The notes below the pieces were generated by a model. The model saw nothing but the letters and a program-made list of their open reading frames with translations, had not been told where the DNA came from and ran no database searches. Positions 49,501 through 55,712 of a stretch of 55,712 bases of DNA are shown here, piece after piece (the first letter of the stretch is position 1; the number at the start of each line of letters is the position of its first letter). Location of the stretch: NCBI GenBank assembly GCA_946002055.1, contig CAMFYL010000012.1, forward strand, positions 1-55,712, in the 5' to 3' direction. The DNA is from an uncultured Roseburia sp. (lineage in GTDB: Bacteria; Bacillota; Clostridia; Lachnospirales; Lachnospiraceae). The position numbers and the translations under genes are program-made.

Positions 49501-51562
49501 TACAATTATAAAATGCATTGACCCCTCCGTAAGACATAACACCATTTCCGTTATTTTCAAAGGTGCAGCCTTGAAAGGAGGTGGAAGTAAAGGCCGTGGT
49601 TCCGTGTGTGTTACCGGAGAACGTGGAGCCATTTACACTAAGAGGTGTACACTGATTATTGATGCCTTCATTATTTGCCGAAAATGTGCTACCCGATACG
49701 GAAACAGGATGTACGCTTGTTGCATACACACCCGTGGTATTGCTTTGAAAGCGACATCCTTCTACAGCAGTTGGATTTGCCGTTATCAAACCATTATGAT
49801 TGCTACGGAAGGTGGTATTTCTAATGACCGCTGTTACAGGGCTATAATTTTCTGCTCCATCACCTCCCGGCTGGGAAACTAATACCCCATGACCACCGCT
49901 TACGGCACCAAACACATCGCATCCATTCATTTCAAGATAACCGCCTTGATTAACGGAAACCCCGGAACGTGATGCGTAAATTCCATTTCCATAACTTCCG
50001 TTACAATTTAGCCAAACGCCGTTCATAATCAAGCGAGCACCCGGTGCAACATAAAACATAACATTTTGTGTCACATTGGACTTATAGATATTATTTACAT
50101 ATCCATTTCCGTTGCCATTGATCACCAGTGTAACTCCCTTTGCAATTTTATATCCATCTGTGAGGATAGTGCCACCTGACAAGTTCCATGTGGTACTTGC
50201 GGTAACATTTTTCATAGTAGAAAGTTCAGCCTCTTCGCTCTCATCTTCTACTTCTTCATCTTCCTTGTTTTCTGTATCTTCTTTTTCCTCTTCCTCTACT
50301 ACATCTGCTCTATTGCTATCAGTCACAAGATTGTCGGCTGAAAGAAAGCCATATCCGAACTTAGCATCTTTTCCTTTGTCTCCCAAATCTTCTGCTGACT
50401 TTATCAAGCATTCATAGATGTTGGCATTATCATTTTCATCAAAGATATGGGCAATATATCCCGATACATAAGCACTTGCAATGGACGTCCCCTCGTAGAC
50501 TTCATCATCTTTCGTATCTTCTGTCCCCATATCTTTGATAATGGTTCCCATAGCAGCGAAATCAATCTTTTCACCATAGTTTGAATATAAGGCAAATTCT
50601 TTGTTTTCATCCGTTGCTGATACCGTAATGGCATCTTGGATATTCCCAGGCATATATGCGTTTACATCAGATGCATCATTGCCTGCTGAAACAACTACTG
50701 CTATATTATTCTCTTTTGCAAGAGCAATTGCCTTTGTAAGCATTGCGGAACTGCCCATACCTGATACCGAAAGGTTGATAACATCCGCCTTGTGATAGAT
50801 TGCCTCGTTGATAGCCTCATAAACACTACCTACGGTTGATTTACCATTTTCATCAAATGCTTTTATGGGCAAAATCTCTACATTCTCAGATGTCTGAGAT
50901 GCGATAATTTCTGCCATTAATGTGCCGTGACCGTTTTCATCACTCATGCCTTCTGCAGTTTTAACAGAAAGCCTACCATTTATGGCCTCATCTGACACAT
51001 CAAGTCCCGTATCAATAATAGCAACCAAAACCTTTTTGTGGTTATCTACCTCTACTTTTTCCTTCAGCTCCTCTTCGACTACCGTTACATCATCAAGGTC
51101 CACATTGTCTTCTTTGACATCTTCTGCGTTTTTTCTCTCTTCACTAATCACATCAACGGCTGTATCAATTTCTGCCACATAGCCGAGTGCTATGAAGTTA
51201 TCAAAAGCAAACTGAGCTTTCTCGGCATTTTCATAGCGGTACTTAATTGCTCCCGCCAGAAAATCAGCCGATATTGCACCGAAGTTATCATCAGGTACAG
51301 CATCCGAAATAAGCAGGACATCATATGTAGCAATATCCTGCTGTATCTCATTTCCATCTTCCATAGCTTCCTGATGTTCCTCGTTCTCATCTTCCATATC
51401 CTCCTGTCGCTTAACATCCTGGGCCTCCGTATCCCCTGATAAATCTTCGAAATATTCCTCTGCTAACTCCTCCGCAAAAACACTGCTTGGAAAAATGCTG
51501 GTAACTATGATTCCCAGTACCAGTGACCATGCAATCCATTTTCTCCCTATAAATCTTCTCAT
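46514..51562 (-). CDS. Giant subtilisin / right-handed beta-helix surface protein
   Basis: 1682 aa. Signal peptide ~1-30 (cut near VFAEEL), acidic region (~33-80), then an S8 domain with Asp184 (VAIIDTGLD), His212 (DENGHGTLMAEI), Asn294 (SAGNDASD) and Ser360 (GTSIASAYVSG). Acidic linker (~395-440). Residues ~455-1070 are Asn/Gly-rich solenoid repeats of ~20-25 residues (NTNIYSNSRGVDNTG, GGEIFSNRNEGIVNQ), typical of pectate-lyase-like beta helices. Then mixed domains and C-terminal Cys ribbons (CTKAAYCKKCGKVW and CTRCGDVKE). No LPxTG or SLH motif is seen. Last gene of the Tad-like operon, 18 nt after its predecessor. A surface adhesin/protease role is inference. Confidence 0.88.
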   Translation of the reverse strand: MRRFIGRKWIAWSLVLGIIVTSIFPSSVFAEELAEEYFEDLSGDTEAQDVKRQEDMEDENEEHQEAMEDGNEIQQDIATYDVLLISDAVPDDNFGAISADFLAGAIKYRYENAEKAQFAFDNFIALGYVAEIDTAVDVISEERKNAEDVKEDNVDLDDVTVVEEELKEKVEVDNHKKVLVAIIDTGLDVSDEAINGRLSVKTAEGMSDENGHGTLMAEIIASQTSENVEILPIKAFDENGKSTVGSVYEAINEAIYHKADVINLSVSGMGSSAMLTKAIALAKENNIAVVVSAGNDASDVNAYMPGNIQDAITVSATDENKEFALYSNYGEKIDFAAMGTIIKDMGTEDTKDDEVYEGTSIASAYVSGYIAHIFDENDNANIYECLIKSAEDLGDKGKDAKFGYGFLSADNLVTDSNRADVVEEEEKEDTENKEDEEVEDESEEAELSTMKNVTASTTWNLSGGTILTDGYKIAKGVTLVINGNGNGYVNNIYKSNVTQNVMFYVAPGARLIMNGVWLNCNGSYGNGIYASRSGVSVNQGGYLEMNGCDVFGAVSGGHGVLVSQPGGDGAENYSPVTAVIRNTTFRSNHNGLITANPTAVEGCRFQSNTTGVYATSVHPVSVSGSTFSANNEGINNQCTPLSVNGSTFSGNTHGTTAFTSTSFQGCTFENNGNGVMSYGGVNAFYNCTGYGNGVVGYNAGGQIDAHSGNYYGNTDAAFRNDAGNMNLGAANIYSNTTGVKNGGSLDMRNTNIYSNSRGVDNTGRFNMFSGSVNNNSEIGIANTNTFTMTGGTIHSNLQGLWTWQNGVSDMQGGEIFSNRNEGIVNQDNGTVIVRAGAIRHNGYRGIFQNGAVLYLQGGSLYGNGYSGVTCYKGTSHVYYENGHYPYIYSNPRGINMEGAAVCYISSGQIFSNTFGLGNDNAHGNIQMSGGLVYNNTIGLRNGAGYSNIADGAIYNSTQMNVDVYDGTVDFRGGSITGSGAGSFGVHLQNVGNSTFNQYANIGTNSAGGVRNYAQGANRYNVYNGATSAVGSNGKDTGIFLAEGASMTIHHPLTQDIKVASYDRYTGKVIANCDSEAIAQSAQQHLKLTSNASFQKTTLNTRKYADDNADLKKTYGYNYEALWNHYNNYGRNEGRKNDDANKAVVYRKANGVTGAKTQVIVSQVEVTSFDENLEANNLTNPRFTARIRTSDEFTGHKNAKWRKTVTTYWGEKNAPRAESIVYFDGEDVSNAIYNTGWASTRTGTKEHNRILNTYACWYPTTLYAKYDTGYDPNANHNDIEQPEKDDGTDDILDANPQAPDKIEGDTPQPQGFSYFMNGNNQDKGKNYTIRHVSSSYPMPNNEPFEKKKCSGQGWSVLPTATYMDEEEPTKCRKEGETADTLMLLNALLERDDCEVMYGNGNFTITQYVVWDHFPTITAKDVVIASYWLDTKTETEIKEYILKNVVGKDTEDGILTNNKEGLKGVIISDFDMDELRAFESTGNVSITFRATDGVGNETEKMVRLWVNSKKPVEGAYVNRARCINKRFYDAGKVSVGLDENDPHYLDGYKQGGLMPTDLWYTNEEYARMMEEAFANLENGNWEFVWTFTHEQVLETQDYIDKHGFGDSEEEGALMAYYNKYKGNITTDKLPQYCDRTKHDYVDATCTKAAYCKKCGKVWGKPQHDYYREIGTNEEICTRCGDVKE

Positions 51563-51579
51563 CTATTTCCTCCTGCCCA

Positions 51580-52170
51580 TCACCTAAAAACTGCCACATA
51601 AGTTCTATCTGTATCTGCTGCTCCAAAGTCAGTCACCAACTCCTTTGTCCCTTCCATGGCCCAACCCAAAAAGTTTTTATCCTTCAGTTCCGGCTTCTTT
51701 GGAACAATAACAGCATCACCCTTTCTCAATTCATAGGTCTTATATGCCTTTCCATCATCAAGTACATAAGAAATGGTAACGAAAGCAGTTTCTGTTGGGA
51801 CATGCTCAAAAACCACCGTGGTTTGGCATTCATTCTTTCCTTTCTCGCCATTGGGATGGGTAAAATGCTCCACCACGCGAACTGCCATAATTCCCTTTTC
51901 ACGGTTCACCTTTGCCACCTGAATCTCCACCGAAGAATCATTGGACAACTGGCTGAGTAACCCCTGGGTAACGTCTGCAATAAACTCCTCTTTGTCACAG
52001 ATGGTATAGGTTTTCTCATTCATAGTCGCTTCCACTGCATGTTCCACAGCAGTGGCAAATCCATTGTCCAAATCGGATTGACGAGTCATCTTTCCCACAA
52101 TGGCCATAACACACCCCAACGTCAGTACAGCCATCAGCCCTGCCACGATTCCGTACACAACCTGTTTCAT
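51580..52170 (-). CDS. Membrane-anchored protein with InlB-repeat-like C-terminus
   Basis: 196 aa. N-terminal TM segment (~5-25, GIVAGLMAVLTLGCVMAI). The central part is beta/alpha. The C-terminal ~55 residues (YELRKGDAVIVPKKP..., NFLGWAMEG..., RTYVAVF) match the Listeria-Bacteroides/InlB B-repeat (Flg_new) pattern. Starts in an ATGA overlap with the preceding gene. Pilin-like or accessory surface role proposed from the operon. Confidence 0.75.
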   Translation of the reverse strand: MKQVVYGIVAGLMAVLTLGCVMAIVGKMTRQSDLDNGFATAVEHAVEATMNEKTYTICDKEEFIADVTQGLLSQLSNDSSVEIQVAKVNREKGIMAVRVVEHFTHPNGEKGKNECQTTVVFEHVPTETAFVTISYVLDDGKAYKTYELRKGDAVIVPKKPELKDKNFLGWAMEGTKELVTDFGAADTDRTYVAVFR

Positions 52171-52622
52171 ATGCCCTCCTTATCTGCTACACATATGGTA
52201 AATACCTCTGTCTTCTGACAGGGTAAAGCCTTCACATAGAATTGATAGGTTCCCGCCTGATTTACGACAACTGCATCTTTCTCACACACAACCCTTTCTG
52301 AAATCTCCTGCAGTCCGATCCCCCTCTCGTCCACCACATTAGTGACAACCACAGGATATGTTGTATGTGCTCCCACCTTTGTATCTTCAGCCAAAAATAA
52401 GTCTTCAACCTTTGTAAATTCTCCCAATCTTAAAGCCCCCACACATCGGATTTTCACGTCATTTGCCCCTACAGTATCCCACTGCGGTGTTGTGGCATTC
52501 ACATAGGTATCCTCCACCCCATCTTCTCTATATAATCCATAAAAAAACACCCAGAACAGGGCGGCCAAAGTGACCAGCCCTGTAACAATGAATTTCCCAT
52601 ACTCTCTTACAATCTCTTGCAT
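52167..52622 (-). CDS. Single-pass membrane protein of the Tad-like operon
   Basis: 151 aa. Starts MQEIVREYGKFIV, with a TM helix at ~10-30 (VTGLVTLAALFWVFFYGL), then a ~115-residue beta-rich extracellular region with Cys at several places. GGAGG precedes ATG 52622. N-terminus is similar to the two small peptides encoded just upstream. Confidence 0.75.
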   Translation of the reverse strand: MQEIVREYGKFIVTGLVTLAALFWVFFYGLYREDGVEDTYVNATTPQWDTVGANDVKIRCVGALRLGEFTKVEDLFLAEDTKVGAHTTYPVVVTNVVDERGIGLQEISERVVCEKDAVVVNQAGTYQFYVKALPCQKTEVFTICVADKEGI

Positions 52623-52638
52623 ATCTACCCTCCATCCT

Positions 52639-52782
52639 CTAACATGCCATCAGCAAAGTGTCCTGTATCAGCTGCTGCATCCATCCACTTTCCCAGACCA
52701 CATAAAAGAGTACCAAGACAACGGCGGCTGCCAATAATACGTCCGCCAGTATTTCTCCATATATATCAATAATCTCCTTCAT
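52639..52782 (-). CDS. 47-aa single-pass membrane peptide
   Basis: ATG 52782 to TAG 52639. MKEIIDIYGEILADV leads to a TM helix (LLAAAVVLVLFYVVW), then an amphipathic tail. It shares the M-x-x-[IM]-[IV]-x-x-Y-G start with its neighbours and fills the gap between them exactly. Confidence 0.75.
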   Translation of the reverse strand: MKEIIDIYGEILADVLLAAAVVLVLFYVVWESGWMQQLIQDTLLMAC

Positions 52783-52795
52783 CTTGTATTCCTCG

Positions 52796-52900
52796 CTAAA
52801 TGCACACCTGTTCCAGAAGCAAGCTCAAAACACCCACAAAGCTTGTTCCCATCACCAGGGTTACTACGCTCATTCCATATTCCTTAATCATTTGTTCCAT
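52796..52900 (-). CDS. 34-aa single-pass membrane peptide
   Basis: ATG 52900, GGAGG 9 nt upstream, TAG 52796. MEQMIKEYGMSVV followed by a short TM helix (TLVMGTSFVGVLSLLL). First of the three-peptide series between the pilin-like protein and the larger surface proteins. Confidence 0.7.
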   Translation of the reverse strand: MEQMIKEYGMSVVTLVMGTSFVGVLSLLLEQVCI

Positions 52901-52914
52901 GGTCTTATCCTCCT

Positions 52915-53253
52915 CTAGTTTGCATAAGTTCTTAGTCTGTGTTGCACACCTTTTTTCTGTAAAAAAGGTATTTTGTATTGATATGTTAATGTCATGTCCA
53001 CCAAATCTGTGTAGCCATCTTTGTTGGTATCCTTCTTATCATAGGCAAGCTCATACCCTTTGCCCTCTGCCTCCTTTTCCCACAGGTTTAAAACCTCCTC
53101 CTGAAAATTCCCTTCGGAAACTCCCAGTGCGGCATCCGATAGAAAGCGATCCGCCTTACTGGCATTCATTCCTGCCATAACAACCCCGGCAGACGAAAGC
53201 AAGATTGCCAGCAAACAGCATAGGGTCAAAAAAACTTTTGGAATTCCTTCCAT
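52915..53253 (-). CDS. Pseudopilin / TadE-like small secreted protein
   Basis: 112 aa from ATG 53253, preceded by AAGGAGG. Signal/TM segment at ~6-27 (VFLTLCCLLAILLSSAGVVM), then a mixed region with DTNKDGYTDLVD, a dockerin/EF-hand-like acidic loop. The size and operon position between the T2SF protein and the surface proteins fit a pilin-like or TadE-like component; no canonical prepilin site is evident. Confidence 0.65.
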   Translation of the reverse strand: MEGIPKVFLTLCCLLAILLSSAGVVMAGMNASKADRFLSDAALGVSEGNFQEEVLNLWEKEAEGKGYELAYDKKDTNKDGYTDLVDMTLTYQYKIPFLQKKGVQHRLRTYAN

Positions 53254-53272
53254 TTCCTTCCTCCTTAAACTT

Positions 53273-54610
53273 TTATAGCGGCAGCGTTCCTGCCTGCACA
53301 ATTCCGTAGAAAATTACCAGCATATCTGTCAGTAATTTCATTGCACCTGTCAGTTGGGGTGCCAAAAACAGGGCGTACATTCCCGCCAAAGCATCCTCAT
53401 TCTTCATTCGCTCCGCCTTGTTTAACAGCACCTGATTGCGACGGATAATATCTGCAATCTGGCTGGATGCGTTCCCACCGGTTCCCTCAGAAATGGAATA
53501 AAGCATCTTCATTGCCGACTGTATTTCCGGCAGTGGATAATCCTGCAGGAAGGACAGATACGGCTCCATTTCTGTTGGGTGCAGACGCAAACGTTCAATT
53601 AAAATCTTCAGCTCCGGCTGCAAGAGTTTTGGTGCATCCTCATAGGATTTCATAATAGCCACCTGTACATTTTCACTCTGTAGCAGTAGAGACACTTCCA
53701 TAAGCCACCGGGGAAACACCATCTGAATGCCCCGAGTAACATTTCTTTTAGCAATAAAATATCCCAACTGGCGTTTCCCTGTCCTAGTACACTTCTTTAC
53801 CTTTTCGTATTGGCGAAGAAACTCCTCCTGATCTGGCTCCTCTTCCATATACCCTGTGGACAGCTTACAGTCTGCCTTGTAAAAAATGTAAAAATCCAAC
53901 ATTAGCACAACAAGCGTGCTCACCTTTGTCACTGCATACTGAGCAATATCAACATCCATACGATTGGCCACCAGAACAAGAAGGGTACAAAGCAATAAAG
54001 AAAAGCATATGGATACCAGTATCTGTACGCGCTTTCGCCCCTTTTCTTTTAACAACTCGTACACACGATCTGCCCACATGCGTCTGGCATCCAGCATTAA
54101 GAGAATGGACTCTGTGCACTCTCCGCCATCCCGTTCTACCTGAAGCGCAAATCGATGCATAGTAGCAATCTGACTTACCGGATAAGCAGATCCTATTTTT
54201 TCAAGGGCCTTCTCCATTACATCATTTTCCCCAAAGGTGTGATTGATATGATAAATAGCTTCATCTAACACCTTTCTCATCTCTCCTTTAGGAAAAAGCT
54301 TTTGCACGTCCTCCAGGGTGGTTAAAATCTTTCCCGACTTTTGGAACGAATATAAGAACTGTTCCAGATATATATTGGCTTCCATGAATTGCTGCTGTGC
54401 GTATCGATTGCGGTAGATATTTCTCATAAAGAGTGGCAACAGCAGAATCGCCCAAAGGCAAAGTGCCACCAAAAAAATACCCTCCAGTCGGAAAAATGCA
54501 CCCAACGCCACCGTAGCCACCACACCCACAGCATAAGTCAGCGCGCTTTTTTTCCAGGAAAACACATAGCCATACCTGCGCAATTCATCCCATAGCGACC
54601 TTGGATTCAT
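53273..54610 (-). CDS. Type II secretion system F-family (TadB/TadC-like) inner membrane protein
   Basis: 445 aa from ATG 54610 (GGAGG upstream). Two TM clusters (~25-65 and ~195-240) and a final TM near the C-terminus surround cytoplasmic helical T2SF domains (~95-190, 270-420; e.g. MLYSISEGTGGNASSQIADI). It probably forms the platform for the ATPase. Canonical Tad systems use two such proteins (TadB, TadC); only one is seen. It overlaps tadA by 26 nt. Confidence 0.82.
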   Translation of the reverse strand: MNPRSLWDELRRYGYVFSWKKSALTYAVGVVATVALGAFFRLEGIFLVALCLWAILLLPLFMRNIYRNRYAQQQFMEANIYLEQFLYSFQKSGKILTTLEDVQKLFPKGEMRKVLDEAIYHINHTFGENDVMEKALEKIGSAYPVSQIATMHRFALQVERDGGECTESILLMLDARRMWADRVYELLKEKGRKRVQILVSICFSLLLCTLLVLVANRMDVDIAQYAVTKVSTLVVLMLDFYIFYKADCKLSTGYMEEEPDQEEFLRQYEKVKKCTRTGKRQLGYFIAKRNVTRGIQMVFPRWLMEVSLLLQSENVQVAIMKSYEDAPKLLQPELKILIERLRLHPTEMEPYLSFLQDYPLPEIQSAMKMLYSISEGTGGNASSQIADIIRRNQVLLNKAERMKNEDALAGMYALFLAPQLTGAMKLLTDMLVIFYGIVQAGTLPL

Positions 54611-55622
54611 AGTATGTCCCCCTCCTTTTTCCAAACTCCGATGTCATTAACACGCCGCCATCTACCACAAGCTGACAGCGATTCTCCCCATTTTCCCTGG
54701 TAAAAAAGCAAATCTGGTCAATAAATCGACGCACCTGCTTATTGCCAAAGGCGTCCTCCTGCTGTCGTCTTCGCACCAACACACCAACGTCAATAAAGGA
54801 ATAAATGTCATTTTCAAATCGCTTTGCCTCCCGCTCAGATCCGGCCATATTTAACATACGGTCCGGAATCTTGCGCACGTCAGAGGCATGGAGTGTGGTC
54901 ATTCCTTTTACTCCTGTACTGTAGCTTTCTATTAGGTGCACCACTTCTTTGGAGCGGGTTTCAGACAACATAATCCACTTGGGATTTAATCTGAGGCAGG
55001 TCTTAATGGCCTCCGAGTAATCCATCTGCTGATTGACCCGAAGCTCCACCGAATCCCTGTCCGGATGCAGACTGCTGTAATGCCACTCCGGTGTGTCCTC
55101 AATGGTAATCACTCGCTCATCCTCCGGAATATACCCAGATAAAAACTTGCAAAGCTCTGTCTTTCCGGAGCCCGGTTCTCCAATAATCACCATATTCATC
55201 TTTTGCTCCACACAGCGGATGAGAAGGTGTAGCACCTCCTCGCTGCAATAATGCTCCGCTAATATGCGATCATATGACAATCGCACATAAGGCAATGATT
55301 TTCGAATGCAAATACAGCGCCCGCTTAACGCCACGGATTCGTGAACAATGGTAATGCGCAGGGAATCCGTCTCCGCCTCAAGAATTGGATTTTGCCTGTT
55401 AAATGGCTTGCTCACTGCATTTGCCACCCGCTGGGTAAACTGCTCCACGAAGTCCCCATCCAGCCTTATGTTTTTGCATAGGCTCCTGCAATTTCTTGCA
55501 TCTGTCACCCAGACTTCTCTTCCATTAAAATCAATGTCTGTGATTTCATCCTCTTGAACAAAGGGATAGAATGGCCCAAAGAAATCAGCCTTTTCCCCTT
55601 GTAGCTTTAATTGATGCTTCAT
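54585..55622 (-). CDS. tadA: Tad/T2SS-type secretion ATPase (CpaF/TadA-like)
   Basis: 345 aa. Walker A IIGEPGSGKTELCKF (~146-160), acidic ITIEDTPEWHY, Walker B-region KWIMLSETRSKEVV and the His-box GMTTLHASDVR. It powers assembly or secretion by a pilus-like machine. It is shorter than usual CpaF/TadA (~450 aa): the N-terminal all-helical domain is largely missing. The start overlaps the stop of the preceding, partly visible gene. Confidence 0.9.
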   Translation of the reverse strand: MKHQLKLQGEKADFFGPFYPFVQEDEITDIDFNGREVWVTDARNCRSLCKNIRLDGDFVEQFTQRVANAVSKPFNRQNPILEAETDSLRITIVHESVALSGRCICIRKSLPYVRLSYDRILAEHYCSEEVLHLLIRCVEQKMNMVIIGEPGSGKTELCKFLSGYIPEDERVITIEDTPEWHYSSLHPDRDSVELRVNQQMDYSEAIKTCLRLNPKWIMLSETRSKEVVHLIESYSTGVKGMTTLHASDVRKIPDRMLNMAGSEREAKRFENDIYSFIDVGVLVRRRQQEDAFGNKQVRRFIDQICFFTRENGENRCQLVVDGGVLMTSEFGKRRGTYYESKVAMG

Positions 55623-55712
55623 CCGGCACCTCCCCCGGAGGCCCCCGCAAAGAAGCTGTTAATTAATGTCTCAAATGCCTGCCCCACAATGCTACTGTCA
55701 TCACTTCCTACC
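55619..55712 (-). CDS. C-terminal end of an unknown gene upstream of tadA (partial)
   Basis: The final ~30 residues (IVGQAFETLINSFFAGASGG) end in TGA overlapping the tadA ATG. In Tad operons this place is often TadZ/CpaE or RcpC/CpaB, but nothing diagnostic is visible. Confidence 0.6.
   Translation of the reverse strand, partial: VGSDDSSIVGQAFETLINSFFAGASGGGAG

Noticed and set aside
49000-50100. DNA repeat array in the giant gene
   Set aside because: Periodicity is at the protein level (beta-helix coils); nucleotide copies are strongly diverged.

Overview
The window looks like a chromosomal segment of an anaerobic Clostridia member, most probably family Lachnospiraceae. This is inferred from gene content: O2-independent NrdD, the FAD/2Fe-2S PyrD-PyrK pair, DUF4250 and DUF6472-type small proteins, a Csp-like subtilisin, a reduced Tad system, and AGGAGG ribosome binding sites throughout. 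No genus is claimed. No tRNA, rRNA, CRISPR array or insertion sequence was seen. Most genes are on the minus strand, so the window reads right to left.

Layout, left to right. 1-0.7 kb: a cobalamin riboswitch drives a membrane-anchored protein cut by the window edge. 0.7-6.7 kb: hybrid histidine kinase, coiled-coil J-domain protein, Csp-like S8 protease, and small Cys-rich or membrane proteins. 6.7-13.2 kb: hisC, an L,D-transpeptidase overlapping nadE, hslO and a methyltransferase. 13.3-21 kb: an unknown membrane protein, a lipase-like hydrolase, a soluble chemoreceptor-like protein, recJ, a SpoIID-like/PG-binding protein, an HPt protein and pta. 21.2-23.2 kb: an ECF S-component with a DUF4250 peptide, then CheY-like, LytTR and DUF3021 genes. 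23.2-29.8 kb: purD-purN-purM, a rod-shaped RNA resembling 6S RNA, purE, an M29 aminopeptidase and VanZ. 29.8-35.6 kb: the pyrimidine cluster pyrC-F-K-D-(GGDEF)-E. 35.7-38.2 kb: nrdD with a C-terminal glutaredoxin-like domain, under a promoter with two NrdR-type boxes 32 bp apart. 38.2-43 kb: TPR lipoprotein, amidase-SPOR, CNNM/CorC protein and ahcY.

43-46.5 kb is an accessory islet. It holds a secreted Cys-ribbon protein, an unknown 213-aa protein, a frameshifted small gene, and three compact loci that look like type I toxin-antitoxin modules. Each has a 26-28 aa hydrophobic peptide gene on the minus strand and a convergent promoter-terminator small-RNA unit on the plus strand.

46.5-55.7 kb is a minimal Tad/T2SF-type operon read right to left: TadA-like ATPase, one TadB/C-like membrane protein, a pseudopilin-like protein, three short proteins sharing an N-terminal M-x-x-[IM]-[IV]-x-x-Y-G pattern, an InlB-repeat-like protein, and finally a 1682-aa subtilisin/beta-helix surface protein. 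That order suggests the secretion machine and the giant protein belong together.
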